A stretch of DNA of 64,000 nucleotides from VXLM01 sp965242665 (GCA_965242665.1 OZ251484.1:1054001-1118000); one strand, 5' to 3'; numbered from the stretch's first letter, positions 43,407-53,568 are shown. A program made the numbers and translations. The notes: generated from the letters alone by a model not told the origin.

Positions 43407-44660
43407 AAGGGAACTCGCGAGGATGAGAACGGCTGTCACTAGGCTCATTGACTTTCGTCCCCGCCAGAACGTCCGAACGATGGAGATATCGATTGTCTTC
43501 CCTCGCAACGCCCCGCTCCGCTCGGAAACCAAGAACCTATCCAACACGAAGACGCCAGCGAACAGAAGCGGAATATACACAGGATACAGGTATCGGCCGC
43601 CTGCGGGCTCTCCGAACGTTACCGTTTGCGCGGCAACGAGAACTACGAGGTACAGCAACGCAAAGCCGCCAAACAGACAGAACGAACTCCATTGCTGCGA
43701 CGATCCCTGCCTCCAACGGAAGAACGCGCGCCAAACGGCTGCGGTCAGCGCCAACAAAACGATCGCCGCCAACGCGGAAGCGGCAATCCGCACAGGATCC
43801 GACGGCAACCAGAGCAGTACCCACCGGGACAGATCGGCGAGAGTTGCACTCAGAATCTCCGGCAAGGTGTCGTTCGACGGGGGCTTGGGACCGGTAGGTC
43901 CTCCGGACAGCAAGATATTGCGCAGCATCCACAGGCCGATGGGAACTAGAGAGATCGACACATACGCCGCGCAGTGCTTCACTCTGCGGGGCAGGGCAAC
44001 GCCAGGGTGGAGGAGCAAGAGCGGTAGAGCAGCGGCTATCACCGTGAGGCCAATATACCGAGTGAGACAGGCCAGGGCGGTGAACACCCCTGCCCAAAGC
44101 AGATCCGTCCGCTTGCCTCCGAGGAGAAACTCGTCTATCCGGATCAACGACAAGGTTGCGAACAAGATGAATGTCGTCTCCGACATGGCATAGGATGCAG
44201 ACCTGGTCAACGGGATCGACAGCACAACAGCAAGACAAGCCCACGCGACGAGGAACCGCGAATGAATGCGCCGCCGAAGCCACCGTCCGGCAAGGAAGAT
44301 GGTTAGCCCGAAGATGACCGCATTCAACGGACCGGCGATGTCCCAAGGGTCGAACACGCGAAAGCCAGAGACAGCGAGCAGGAGTGGGTACAGAGGGGCC
44401 CACATGGTATAGTCGAGGCTTCCATCAGTGGTCTCAACGAACGTGTCCTGAACGAAGCCTTCTCCGGCCAGCAGATTTCTGGCGACAGACAAGTAGTTGA
44501 TGGAGTCCCACCCCAACCCTACCCCATACGCGACCTGGCGCGACAGGACTAGGGCTGCGCCCAATACTGCAAGGGCAGTCAGCAGCAGGGTAAAGCGGGC
44601 TGGCCGGAAGCGGACGGCACTGCAGACAAGGCCTCGCACGTCCATCTCTCGAACTATCAT
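43014..44660 (-). CDS. GT-C glycosyltransferase 2
   Basis: 548-residue paralogue. The N-terminus MIVREMDVRGLVCSAVRF is its own. The segment ETTFILFATLSLIRID is shared with genes 3 and 4, the centre LPEILSATLADLSRWVLLWL with gene 4, and the C-terminal domain with gene 3. The first-loop motif is LGWDSINYLSVARNLLAGEG. The start overlaps the stop of gene 1 by 4 bases. Confidence 0.88.
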   Translation of the reverse strand: MIVREMDVRGLVCSAVRFRPARFTLLLTALAVLGAALVLSRQVAYGVGLGWDSINYLSVARNLLAGEGFVQDTFVETTDGSLDYTMWAPLYPLLLAVSGFRVFDPWDIAGPLNAVIFGLTIFLAGRWLRRRIHSRFLVAWACLAVVLSIPLTRSASYAMSETTFILFATLSLIRIDEFLLGGKRTDLLWAGVFTALACLTRYIGLTVIAAALPLLLLHPGVALPRRVKHCAAYVSISLVPIGLWMLRNILLSGGPTGPKPPSNDTLPEILSATLADLSRWVLLWLPSDPVRIAASALAAIVLLALTAAVWRAFFRWRQGSSQQWSSFCLFGGFALLYLVVLVAAQTVTFGEPAGGRYLYPVYIPLLFAGVFVLDRFLVSERSGALRGKTIDISIVRTFWRGRKSMSLVTAVLILASSLWLLGHAPRHARDIWLANGSLGQGFASSKWVDSEVLGYMRAASIESPRVLSSVPVAILYATGVREYVYLSQELEAARRKIGSSSEGDHVVWFHTHTGGYEYGVGDLRELSELEVVVDLSDGVVFRIVEGAR

Positions 44661-46270
44661 CTCGCTCCCCTGTCTATTCTAAATATGACGCCGTCGTGCA
44701 GATGCGCCACTACCTCTAGCTCCGGCAAAGCGAGAAGTTCAGAAACGCCGTATGTGTAATCAGCGGCGTTCGAGTCAAACCAGACGACGTGGTCACCGTC
44801 CGCCGCATCTTCGATCTTCCGACGGGCCTTATCCAGCCCCAGAGAAAGAAAGACGTATTCGCGGACATTCGCATAGGCGTACACGGTGGGGGATGAGCTA
44901 ATCACCCGTTCATCAATGGATGCTTTCCGCATATACTCCAAGACCTCCGAGTCGATCCACTTCGAGCTCGCGAAACCCAAGCCGCGGTCACCGTTCGCCA
45001 GCAGTATCTCCCGCGCGTTCAACGGCGCATGCACAAGAAGCCAGAGGGAGGCAGCCAGGAGGAAACCAGCAGCCAATGGGGTGATTGGCTTTCGGCCGCG
45101 CAGGAACATCCGAAGGATGGGGAGATCGGATACGTTCCCTCGCAACGCCCTGATCCGCTCGGAGGTCAGGAACCTATCCAGCGCGAATACTCCGGCGAAC
45201 AAGAGTGGAATATACGCGGGAGCAGTCATCCTGCCGCTCAGCGGCGAGACGAACGTTACTGCCCCTAACACGGAGAGCGAAACGAGATATACTAGGACAA
45301 AACCTCCGAACAGGGAGAACGGAATCCATCTCTGCAAGGGGCTGTCTTTCCGGATCGAACGCGCGACGACGTACCCAACGGCCGCCCCCAAGACAAGGAG
45401 TGCTATTCCAACCAATGCGACGGCTGCGAACCGAACGGCCCCTGAGGTAGGAAAGAATATCACCCACCTGGACAGGTCGCCGAGAATCGATTCCAGAGAT
45501 CCAGACAGGGTATCGTCCGGCGGCTGTCTAGGACCGCCGGGCTCTCCGACCCGCACGATATTCGACAGCACCCACAAGCTAATTGGAGTCAGGGATATCA
45601 GGGCGTAGGCCAGAGAGTGCTTGACCTTCTCCGGGAAGGTAACGCTCGGGCGAAGGATCAACAACGGCAGGATTGCCATTATCAACGTGACCCCAATATA
45701 CCGGGTCAGGCAGGCTAGAGCAGTGAACGCTGCCGCCCAAAGCAGGTCTGACCGCTTTCCGTTCGTCAGAAAATTGTCGGTTCGCGTCAAGGCGAGCGTT
45801 ACGAACAGGATGAATGGACCCTCGGAGAATGCCCAGGCTGCGACTCTGGTCAGCGGGATGGACAGAACGATGGCGAGACAGGCCCACAAGATGAGGAATC
45901 GGGACTGAATGCGCCGCAGGAGCCACTGCCCGGCGACGAAGATGGTTAGCCCGAAGATGACTGCGTTCAAGGGGCCGGCAACATCTCGGGGATCGAACAC
46001 GAGGAAACCGGAGGCGGCGAGCATGATTGGGTACAGCGGCGGCCAACGGGTATAGACGCCGCTTCCAAAGATCTGAACGAAACCCTCTCCCGCCAGCAGA
46101 TTCCTAGCGACAGATATGTAGTTGATGGAATCCCACTCCAGGCCCACCCCATAGGTAATCTCCCGCAAGAGGACAAGCACCGCGCCCAACACGGCCAGAG
46201 CCGCCAGCAGCGCAGTATATCGGTCAGTCTGCAGACGAACGGAGGGAATCATCTTCGTGTATCGATCCAT
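44657..46270 (-). CDS. GT-C glycosyltransferase 1 (first of six)
   Basis: 537-residue founder-like member at the promoter-proximal end. It has LEWDSINYISVARNLLAGEG in the first outer loop, PPLYPIMLAASGF, about eleven helices and an outer C-terminal domain ending DGVIFRIDRGAR. It is the most divergent of genes 1-4. Its start is 54 bases after the sarcosine-dehydrogenase-like gene; that gap shows no clear promoter, so the cluster could be read through from there. Confidence 0.87.
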   Translation of the reverse strand: MDRYTKMIPSVRLQTDRYTALLAALAVLGAVLVLLREITYGVGLEWDSINYISVARNLLAGEGFVQIFGSGVYTRWPPLYPIMLAASGFLVFDPRDVAGPLNAVIFGLTIFVAGQWLLRRIQSRFLILWACLAIVLSIPLTRVAAWAFSEGPFILFVTLALTRTDNFLTNGKRSDLLWAAAFTALACLTRYIGVTLIMAILPLLILRPSVTFPEKVKHSLAYALISLTPISLWVLSNIVRVGEPGGPRQPPDDTLSGSLESILGDLSRWVIFFPTSGAVRFAAVALVGIALLVLGAAVGYVVARSIRKDSPLQRWIPFSLFGGFVLVYLVSLSVLGAVTFVSPLSGRMTAPAYIPLLFAGVFALDRFLTSERIRALRGNVSDLPILRMFLRGRKPITPLAAGFLLAASLWLLVHAPLNAREILLANGDRGLGFASSKWIDSEVLEYMRKASIDERVISSSPTVYAYANVREYVFLSLGLDKARRKIEDAADGDHVVWFDSNAADYTYGVSELLALPELEVVAHLHDGVIFRIDRGAR

Positions 46271-46324
46271 ATTCTCATCAGACGGACCGGGCCGCGCCCA
46301 AAGTCATTCGCGCGCCAACCGGGT

Positions 46325-48853
46325 CTACATCCGGACTCGCTCCGACGCGGGATCGTACGGCGGCATAAGGCGCGCCTTCGCAGTAAACCTCTCCGTCCCC
46401 ACTTCGAGTTCGTAGGATCCGCCCCGAATCCATGCGGGGGTTACTCCGTGCGGGTTTTGGACATATCCCATGCCTATCGAAACTCCGAGCGTATGCCCGA
46501 ACGCTCCGGACGTGATTCGTCCGACGAGGCGGCCATCCCTCCAAATAGGTTCGTTGCCAAGCAGTAGGGGCCGGGAGTCATCGAGGGTGAAGATCGCCAA
46601 CCTGCGTGTCACGCCTCGATGGATCTGACGGATCAGCGCGTCACGCCCGATGAATTCCACGCCTTTGTCAAAGGCGACTGCAAACGTAAGGCCAGCCTCG
46701 ACTACCGTATCCACGTCGCAGATGTCGTGGCCCCAGGCGCGGTAGCCTTTCTCCAATCGCAGGGACTCCATGGCATGGAACCCGGCGAGCCGGAGGTCGT
46801 GCGCAACGCCCGCGTCCATGACACGGGCGAGGACGTGCGCTGCGAATTCCGTCGGCGTGTACAGTTCCCAACCCAGCTCTCCCACGTAGGTAACTCTTGA
46901 CGCCCTCACGGGTGCGTACCGGATTTCGATTTCCTTTGAGGACAGGTAGGGGAACGCTTCGTTCGATATGTCGGCGTCGGTCAATTCGGACAAGAGCGCG
47001 CGAGAGCTTGGCCCCATGACACCCAAGACTGCGTAAGCAGATGATACGTCGGTGAGGAACGCGCGCGCGCCGTCGGGGATGTGGTTGCGTATCCATTGGA
47101 AGTCTCTTCTTGCAGTCGAGCCGGAAGTCACTATAAAGTACTCGCTCTCGGTTGTGCGAGTTACTGTGAGGTCGGATTCGAAGCCGCCGCGCTCGTTGGG
47201 CATGGCGGTGTAGACGATGCGTCCAGGCTCCACATCCATCTCTCCGGCGAAGGTGGTTTGGGCGACGCGCACGGCGTCCGGGCCTTGGAGCAGAAACTTG
47301 GCGAACGACGTCTGGTCGAACAGTCCAACGGTCTCTCGCACTGCTCGATGTTCTCGGGCCGAATGCTGGAACCAGTTCTGGCGTCCGAACGAGTATTCAT
47401 AGACCGGCTTTTCGCCGTGCGGCGCGTACCAGTTTGGGCGCTCCCACCCGCCTGACTCTCCGAAGCAGGCCCCAATGGAGGCCAAGCGCTCGTGGAAGGG
47501 CGAGCGACGGGCGTTCCTCGCCGATTCCATCTGTCGATGGGGGTAGTGCATCCCGTAGAGCGTGCCTACCGTTTCGACGGTTCGATCCTGCAGGTATTGC
47601 TTGCTGTTCTGGAAGCGGTGGAAGCGGCGAACGTCCACTTCCCAGAGATCCATCGTGGGCCGACCCTCGACGATCCACTCCGCCACCGCCTTGCCAACGC
47701 CCGGGGCTGCTGCGATACCGGTTGAGTTCAACCCTGTCGCCACGAAGAGGTTCTTCAGGTCAGGGGACTCGCCCATCAAGTACCGATTATCGGGGGTAAA
47801 GCTCTCTGCACTTACGCAGAACCGGTTGATGCCGGCTTCGCGCATTGCGGGCACGCGGCGCACGGCGTTCTCCCAAAAGACGCGGAAATGCTCCCAATCA
47901 GGTTCGAGTAGGCCGAAGTGGTATTCGTCCGGAATGGAGGCGCCGGCGTCTCCCCAGGGTTTCGCCGTCGACTCGAACCCTCCCATCAGTATGCCTCCTT
48001 GCTCCTCTGCGTCACGACGGAAGTAGATTTGCTCATCCGGATCACGGAGAGAGGGGGCGTCCTGGGGAATGCCCATCTTGTTGGTCACCAACCACATGTG
48101 CTCTGCGGCGTGGAGGGGAATGTCGACGCCGACGTCAAGCCCGATCTGCCTCGACCACATCCCGGCGGCGCAGACGACGACCTCGCACTCGACGTCTCCT
48201 CTGTCTGTGGAGACGCCTGCCGCCTCGCCGCCTCGCCGCAGTACGCCGGTAACCGAGGTGTTCTCGATCACGCGGCCGCCCCCCATTTCCACGCCGCGCG
48301 CGATAGCCAACGCCGTGCTTGCGGGGATGGTCTGTCCGTCGGCGGGAATGTATATTGCGCCTTCGAGGTCGTCAGTACGCATCGACGGCCACATCTTGCC
48401 TGCTTCGCTCGAGGTGATTTCGTGAATTTCGATGCCGTAGCATCTAGCGAGGGAGATGGTGCGACGAAGCTCGTCCATCCGATCGCGGGTTCGGGTGACG
48501 GTAATGCTTCCGGTGGCGCGAAAGCCAGTTGGGAGGCCGGTCTCTTTGGCGAGCGTGGAGTAGAGCTGGACTCCGACTCGGTTGATGTCGATCATCGTCT
48601 TCGTGGCGCGGAGCTGGGTAACCAGACCGGCGGCGTGCCATGTGGTTCCTCCGGCGATGGTGTTGCGCTCCAAGACGAGCACGTCGCTCCATCCGAGCTT
48701 GGTGAGGTAGTACGCCACGCTGCATCCAACGATGCCGCCGCCAATGACTACTACTCTTGCCCTATCGGGCATCTTTGGAGGTTGGCCACTTGCAGAAGGC
48801 TGCCCGGCCTGGGAGGAGGTTATGCAACGGTCTTCGTCTGGGATGATATCCAC
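46325..48853 (-). CDS. Sarcosine/dimethylglycine dehydrogenase-like FAD and GcvT two-domain enzyme
   Basis: 842-residue flavoprotein. The N-terminal half is a DAO-type FAD domain (VVVIGGGIVGCSVAYYL), with TTWHAAGL carrying the histidine that binds FAD covalently in dimethylglycine dehydrogenase. The C-terminal half is a GcvT-like folate domain (GELGWELYTP, ESLRLEKGYRAWGHDI). It should demethylate N-methylated amino acids, passing formaldehyde to tetrahydrofolate. GTG 48853 is the farthest start; ATG 48772 begins just before the FAD motif and is also possible. Confidence 0.9.
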   Translation of the reverse strand: MDIIPDEDRCITSSQAGQPSASGQPPKMPDRARVVVIGGGIVGCSVAYYLTKLGWSDVLVLERNTIAGGTTWHAAGLVTQLRATKTMIDINRVGVQLYSTLAKETGLPTGFRATGSITVTRTRDRMDELRRTISLARCYGIEIHEITSSEAGKMWPSMRTDDLEGAIYIPADGQTIPASTALAIARGVEMGGGRVIENTSVTGVLRRGGEAAGVSTDRGDVECEVVVCAAGMWSRQIGLDVGVDIPLHAAEHMWLVTNKMGIPQDAPSLRDPDEQIYFRRDAEEQGGILMGGFESTAKPWGDAGASIPDEYHFGLLEPDWEHFRVFWENAVRRVPAMREAGINRFCVSAESFTPDNRYLMGESPDLKNLFVATGLNSTGIAAAPGVGKAVAEWIVEGRPTMDLWEVDVRRFHRFQNSKQYLQDRTVETVGTLYGMHYPHRQMESARNARRSPFHERLASIGACFGESGGWERPNWYAPHGEKPVYEYSFGRQNWFQHSAREHRAVRETVGLFDQTSFAKFLLQGPDAVRVAQTTFAGEMDVEPGRIVYTAMPNERGGFESDLTVTRTTESEYFIVTSGSTARRDFQWIRNHIPDGARAFLTDVSSAYAVLGVMGPSSRALLSELTDADISNEAFPYLSSKEIEIRYAPVRASRVTYVGELGWELYTPTEFAAHVLARVMDAGVAHDLRLAGFHAMESLRLEKGYRAWGHDICDVDTVVEAGLTFAVAFDKGVEFIGRDALIRQIHRGVTRRLAIFTLDDSRPLLLGNEPIWRDGRLVGRITSGAFGHTLGVSIGMGYVQNPHGVTPAWIRGGSYELEVGTERFTAKARLMPPYDPASERVRM

Positions 48854-49319
48854 GGCTCGCGCCCCAATATGTTCTATTGCAAAGAGTCGGCTTCCTCATA
48901 TGTTCTCACTACCGAATCAACAATTCAATCGGTACTGGGTACCTAGAGGCGGTGTCCATCGCTGTGAATGGTTCCGTTTCCTCTACCACGGCGCGAGGAC
49001 GATTCCGCATCGCGGCGGACGCGGGCTGTTAGATTCCCGCCTTTCGCGGGAATGACGGAAGAGGTGTGGGAATGACGGAAGGGGTGTGGGAATGGCGGCA
49101 AGTGGGTTTGAACGTGGCGAAACGCAGGTTTGGGTGGGAGGTGGATTTCCGATATAGGAGCAAAACCATGCCGATGAAGGAAATGGAACACGGGGAGTTA
49201 TGGGTTCCATGGCGACGAGCAAAGGGAACTACCGCCCTCTTCGTCTTCTCTGCAGGGCCGAACTCCGCTTCATGGCAGTATACTGCTTGCGAGAATTTAC
49301 GGAATTGGAGGAATGGATC
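48854..49319. other. Intergenic region with palindrome and 20-base tandem repeat
   Basis: No gene is seen. A full dispersed palindrome lies at 49032-49057 and leads into three 20-base units that each begin GGGAATGACG or GGGAATGGCG at 49048, 49068 and 49088. The gap separates divergent genes, and promoters for both should be here, but I could not assign them. Confidence 0.6.
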
Positions 49320-49742
49320 ATGGCTCATGAGCGATTCAGGGTTGGGACGACGAAGGGGGGACCGATGCTCCCCGACATTGATTTCGAGGCGTGCCAGGCC
49401 GTCCGGGCGGGGAACTTGGTGTTTCTGGTCGGCTTGACGGGGTTCGACCGGGATACGATGGAATTCGCGGGGGCAGGGGATCCTGCCGCACAGGCCGAGA
49501 AGGCGATGGAGAACGCGAGGGCGCTGCTCGAGGAGGCTGGGGCGCGGATGGAGGACATCTGCAAGATCACTACCTATGTTACCGAGCGCGAGTACCGCAA
49601 GGATGTATACCCGGTCATCGCTCGGCACTTGCGGGGGATTCGCCCCGTCTCGACCGGGCTCGTAGTCAAGGGGCTGGCGGAGACTTATATCGACTTCGAG
49701 ATCGACATCTTTGCGGTCATTCCAGACGAAAGATGCCGATGA
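49320..49742 (+). CDS. RidA/YjgF family protein
   Basis: 140-residue trimeric-fold protein of the RidA family, which often deaminates reactive enamine/imine intermediates. It has LVFLVGLTGFDRDT, AAQAEKAMENARALLEEAGA, CKITTYVTER and a C-terminal ETYIDFEIDIFAVI. The arginine usually in the R(P)xS region is present as GIRPVSTGLVV. ATG 49320 has TTGGAGG about 8 bases upstream. Its divergence from a demethylating flavoenzyme suits a role with imine intermediates, but this is inference. Confidence 0.88.
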   Translation: MAHERFRVGTTKGGPMLPDIDFEACQAVRAGNLVFLVGLTGFDRDTMEFAGAGDPAAQAEKAMENARALLEEAGARMEDICKITTYVTEREYRKDVYPVIARHLRGIRPVSTGLVVKGLAETYIDFEIDIFAVIPDERCR

Positions 49743-49792
49743 CGGCATGGGTATGAGCGGACGCGGACACTTGCGCCTGCGGCTTCACGTCG

Positions 49793-52129
49793 TCACTTGG
49801 TTGGCGTAAGGGTTTGCGCCGATTCGGCAAGATTCTCTATCTTGCGCCAGGTGTACGTCATCGGGATGAAGCCGACGTTTGCCCAAATCGGAGATTGGTC
49901 TGCGAAGTGCGGACTTGCTGGGTGTCCGGAGGATCCGAGGGGAACGATCCATCGGGAGTCGTCCCAGTCGTTCAGGTCGTAGATGTAGCGCGCGACGGAT
50001 GTGCCGGTGATGGCGAATGGGGCGGCGTGGCTGTAGCTCGATGCGAGGGGGGTATCCCCGTCGCCGCCGAGGGGCATGGAGGGGCCGCTCAATTCTGTGG
50101 CCCAGGCATAGGCGTTGGAGAGCCAATGCGGCCGATTCGTGCGGTGAAGTGCGCCCCACGTCCACTTGTTCATGTCATTGCCCAACCGTTTGGCGAGGTA
50201 GTCGACGCCGTCCTCGAGGGCTGCGGCCATGGTGGACTTCCAATCGGCTCCGGGCGGGAGGAATGAGGTATCGTCATTCTGCGCCATTCGGACGAGTTGC
50301 GCCTTCAACAACGCTATGTGATGGGGGGCTCCACGGCCTCCAACGTTGATGGCGTAGTCGGCTAGCGGCCCGAGTATGTTTCGCAGTATTCCATCGTCGA
50401 GGCAGTAGCGAAACGCGCTGAAGACGGCTGGGGCGGCCGCGTCGGCATCCATGCTTCCATCCCACTCCAGCAAGATATCCTTGGCCTTGGCTGCGCGCTC
50501 GCTCGGGGGTTGGACGCCTCGGAGGAGCTTGACATATGCGCGCGCGGGTATGGAGACCCGTTCGGCGTGCACGGCCGCCATGTCGTCGACGGCGGCGCGG
50601 GGGATCTTCGCCAACCGATCGTAGATGCGCCTGGCGCGGTGCTCTGCGGCGTATTGGACGCTGATGTAATAGGGATAGTCGTCGTCGACTTGCCTATTGT
50701 TGGCGGTAACGATGAAGCCGTTGCGGGGATTGCGAATGCGGGGCATTTCGTGAAAGGGAATGAACCCGCTCCACTCGTGTTCGCCCGTCCAACCGGGTAC
50801 GGGGAGCCAGGCGTTCGCCATGCTCCGAATTGGTATCTTGCCACGGGTCAGATATGCGATGTCTCCGTGAACGTCCGCGAAGACGTAGTTATTGCACGGG
50901 TCGACCCAGCCGGACATGGCGTCGTCCATTTCGTCGACGGACTGCGACCTGAGTTGCTGCAAGAGCGCATCGAGGCCTGTGTTCGGTCCGTGGGTTGCGG
51001 TGTATTTGAAGGATATCGCCTTGCCTTTCGCAGGGTCTCCCACGACGATCGGGCCGTGATGTGTGGATGTTACGTCAATGCTGACCGGTCGAGATCCTCG
51101 TACTCGAATGGTTTCCGTATGTGTTTCCGCGTGTTTCCACGCTCCTTGGAACTCGTAGTGAGTCTTCGATCCTGGGCGGAACGATTCGATGTAGAGGTCT
51201 TGATAGTCGGCTGCGGCGTGGGTAACGCACCAGGCCACTTGCGCGTTATGCCCAAAGTGGGGAAATGCGGGGCAGCCTGGGAACGATAGGCCGATTGCGT
51301 CGAACTCGTTGCAGGCTATATGGTTTTGGTAGTAGACGCTCGGAGTTTCTAGCGGGCGGTGGGGGTCTCCTGCTAGGAGGGGTTTGCCTGAAGCGGTCCG
51401 GCTGCCGTGGACAGCCCAGTTATTGCTCCCTGAGTCTGCGTCCGCCATCCATTCGATGTTCTCGGCTCCGGAGGCGTAGTGGTTTAGGACGTCGTAGGCC
51501 ACGCCGCCGTAATCTGCGCCGGGTGGAACGATGAGCAGGCCGTTCTCTTCGTACTGGGGCATTAGGTCGGCCGCTCGCTTCGCTCCGAGGGCGGCGACCA
51601 TCTTGGCGCGCCACAGCTTCGCTTCCATGTGCCCCATGAGCACGTGTCGAGCCTTGAAGACGGCGATGCAGTCTTGGGGAGTCCAGGGCTCTGGCCGCGC
51701 GTCAAGCAACGCGTATTCCACGGGCAGCGCGTCGGTCGAGTCGATGAAGGCGTTCACTCCTTCGGCGTAGGCATCGAACATCGCGCGAGTCTCGGCGGAG
51801 ACGGCGCGATAGTCGGCGCGGATCGATCGTCTCAGTTGGAACTTCCTCATGAGGACGTCTTGCTCAAGTGCGCTCTCTCCGGCGAATTCGGCCCACCGTC
51901 CATACGCCCAGCGCCGGTCGTGGTCCATTTGGAAGAGGCGGTCCTGGGCTGTGGCGAATCCTTGTCCAAAGAACGCGTCGTGAGGAGTGGTTGCGCGGAC
52001 GTGCGGGACGCCGTGCGCGTCACGGTAGATGGTCAGCGCGTCGTCCAAGGCGGGGAACGCGAGGTCGATCGTCACGTCCGGCAGCGCCGCGTCGAGGTCG
52101 CGCTTGGAAATTCTCCGAGTGTTGGACAA
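49793..52129 (-). CDS. Penicillin acylase family Ntn hydrolase
   Basis: 778-residue precursor that should self-cleave before Ser235 in SGSNNWAVHGSRTASGKP, giving alpha and beta chains. The N-terminal part shows DAHGVPHVRA and FGQGFATAQDRLFQMDHDRR, typical of the alpha chain. The beta chain has GDPHR, FPGCPAFPHFGHNAQVAWC and the late NGFIVTANN. No signal peptide is visible, unlike most family members. Likely substrates are N-acyl compounds such as acyl-homoserine lactones, amides or lipids. Confidence 0.92.
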   Translation of the reverse strand: MSNTRRISKRDLDAALPDVTIDLAFPALDDALTIYRDAHGVPHVRATTPHDAFFGQGFATAQDRLFQMDHDRRWAYGRWAEFAGESALEQDVLMRKFQLRRSIRADYRAVSAETRAMFDAYAEGVNAFIDSTDALPVEYALLDARPEPWTPQDCIAVFKARHVLMGHMEAKLWRAKMVAALGAKRAADLMPQYEENGLLIVPPGADYGGVAYDVLNHYASGAENIEWMADADSGSNNWAVHGSRTASGKPLLAGDPHRPLETPSVYYQNHIACNEFDAIGLSFPGCPAFPHFGHNAQVAWCVTHAAADYQDLYIESFRPGSKTHYEFQGAWKHAETHTETIRVRGSRPVSIDVTSTHHGPIVVGDPAKGKAISFKYTATHGPNTGLDALLQQLRSQSVDEMDDAMSGWVDPCNNYVFADVHGDIAYLTRGKIPIRSMANAWLPVPGWTGEHEWSGFIPFHEMPRIRNPRNGFIVTANNRQVDDDYPYYISVQYAAEHRARRIYDRLAKIPRAAVDDMAAVHAERVSIPARAYVKLLRGVQPPSERAAKAKDILLEWDGSMDADAAAPAVFSAFRYCLDDGILRNILGPLADYAINVGGRGAPHHIALLKAQLVRMAQNDDTSFLPPGADWKSTMAAALEDGVDYLAKRLGNDMNKWTWGALHRTNRPHWLSNAYAWATELSGPSMPLGGDGDTPLASSYSHAAPFAITGTSVARYIYDLNDWDDSRWIVPLGSSGHPASPHFADQSPIWANVGFIPMTYTWRKIENLAESAQTLTPTK

Positions 52130-52254
52130 TGTTAGAATCTCCCTTCATGCGGCGCTTGCCGTTGATCGGCGCAGGATGGGGGCAACAGGACTGCGTACCC
52201 GGTCCCATCTACAAGAAAAGAGACGGGTATGGGCGTTCACCTCATGCTCGGAGG

Positions 52255-53493
52255 TCAGCGCGCGGTAGTATCTTCGGCTACGACTCGCAACCCGAGCGTC
52301 TTGCAAGAGTCGCCTGCCGCTCGTGCGCCTGCTTGTACGGACCGCGCACATGCGTTGATGTTGAGCTCTGCGCCACTTGCCGCCCGGCCGACGCTGGCAG
52401 CGAGAGTTAGCTCTCCCTGCTGTTGCTCGCCCCGCGTATTCACGAGGCATCGGAGGACGCCGCCTTGTGCGCCGGTCACCTGGACTGCCTCATCACCACC
52501 GACTTCTTCGACTGGGAACACCGCAAATTGGTTCGAGTGAACGCACGACGGAGTATAGGATGTGCGTACACGGCCACCTCCACGCACCCTCGTCAGGGTA
52601 AGCTCGTTCGGCAGTTCGATGTCCACGGTGACCATACCTGCCTCCGGCCCGTCGATATTCTCGTAGGAAACGGAGAAGTCAAGGTCAGAGTTTGGGGAGA
52701 CGTCAGTCTCGTCGTCTACGTCGATGGACAAGCTGCGGGCAACCAGCGCCGCGGCCGGGCAGCCTGTATCCTTCACTGCGGCGAACCGCTGATTTCCTCT
52801 GTTGGACCCTGCAGTCAGGGTCAATGCGGTACAGTTGTTGTCCCAGATCGCTTCGGATTTTCTGATGTCGCGCGTCGTTCCGGTAGTGACCCAGGCTTCG
52901 ATGTCCATCTCCTGGCCGTCAACGACTTCCCCAACCGTCGCCTCTAGGGTAATGTCTCCTGTAGCGCCGCTTGGGCGCGTTCCGATGGTGCACCTGACTA
53001 TACCGCCGGGTTTCCCGGGGAAGTGAACGGCGCCTGAGGCGAATCGTTCGAGCCGTCCTGCCTCGCTGCAGGCGGGGCCGCCTGGCACTGCGTTGACTGT
53101 GGTAAGTTCGTCGGGCAAGTAGATGTCCACGGCCACGGAGCCTGCTTCGGAAGGGCCGATGTTTTGGTGGGTAACCGTGAAGATGATGGTATCCCCTGTC
53201 GAGAAGCCGTTCTTGGCTAGGTCGGCCAGCTGGGCGGAGGCGGAGACGGTAAAGTCGGGGGGGGCGCGGAAGTCGAGTTGCCCCATGGATCGTGCGATGA
53301 AGATGCCGCCGAAGACGAGCAGGCCCACCGAAAGCAGAGCAATGAAGGACATCCACCAGAACACGCCTCCGCGCTTCCTCCACCAGATGAGGAAGCCCAT
53401 GAAACCTCCCGGCTGCTCCTCTTTGATTCGCAGCGCTCTGGTAGGTTCCGGTTCTTTCTTTGGCCCTGCTTCGGGGGTGTATCGCTGTTGCAA
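52255..53493 (-). CDS. Membrane-anchored DUF11-repeat surface protein
   Basis: 412-residue protein. A 35-residue basic N-terminus is followed by a WW-rich membrane helix, then two DUF11-type Ig-like domains of the form VTVDIELPNELTL with an NIGPSEAGSV block, and a third partial repeat. Cysteine pairs in each repeat could form disulfides. The chain is probably outside the cell, N-in. It is followed on the same strand by dnaA farther on and preceded by a related protein. No anchoring motif other than the helix is seen. Confidence 0.8.
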   Translation of the reverse strand: MQQRYTPEAGPKKEPEPTRALRIKEEQPGGFMGFLIWWRKRGGVFWWMSFIALLSVGLLVFGGIFIARSMGQLDFRAPPDFTVSASAQLADLAKNGFSTGDTIIFTVTHQNIGPSEAGSVAVDIYLPDELTTVNAVPGGPACSEAGRLERFASGAVHFPGKPGGIVRCTIGTRPSGATGDITLEATVGEVVDGQEMDIEAWVTTGTTRDIRKSEAIWDNNCTALTLTAGSNRGNQRFAAVKDTGCPAAALVARSLSIDVDDETDVSPNSDLDFSVSYENIDGPEAGMVTVDIELPNELTLTRVRGGGRVRTSYTPSCVHSNQFAVFPVEEVGGDEAVQVTGAQGGVLRCLVNTRGEQQQGELTLAASVGRAASGAELNINACARSVQAGARAAGDSCKTLGLRVVAEDTTAR

Positions 53494-53568
53494 CGGCTTC
53501 CTCCTGTCCTGTGGTTACGAGCTGGCCGCAGGTATACTATAGATTAGGGGCGTGCGGAGGCGCAAGGA

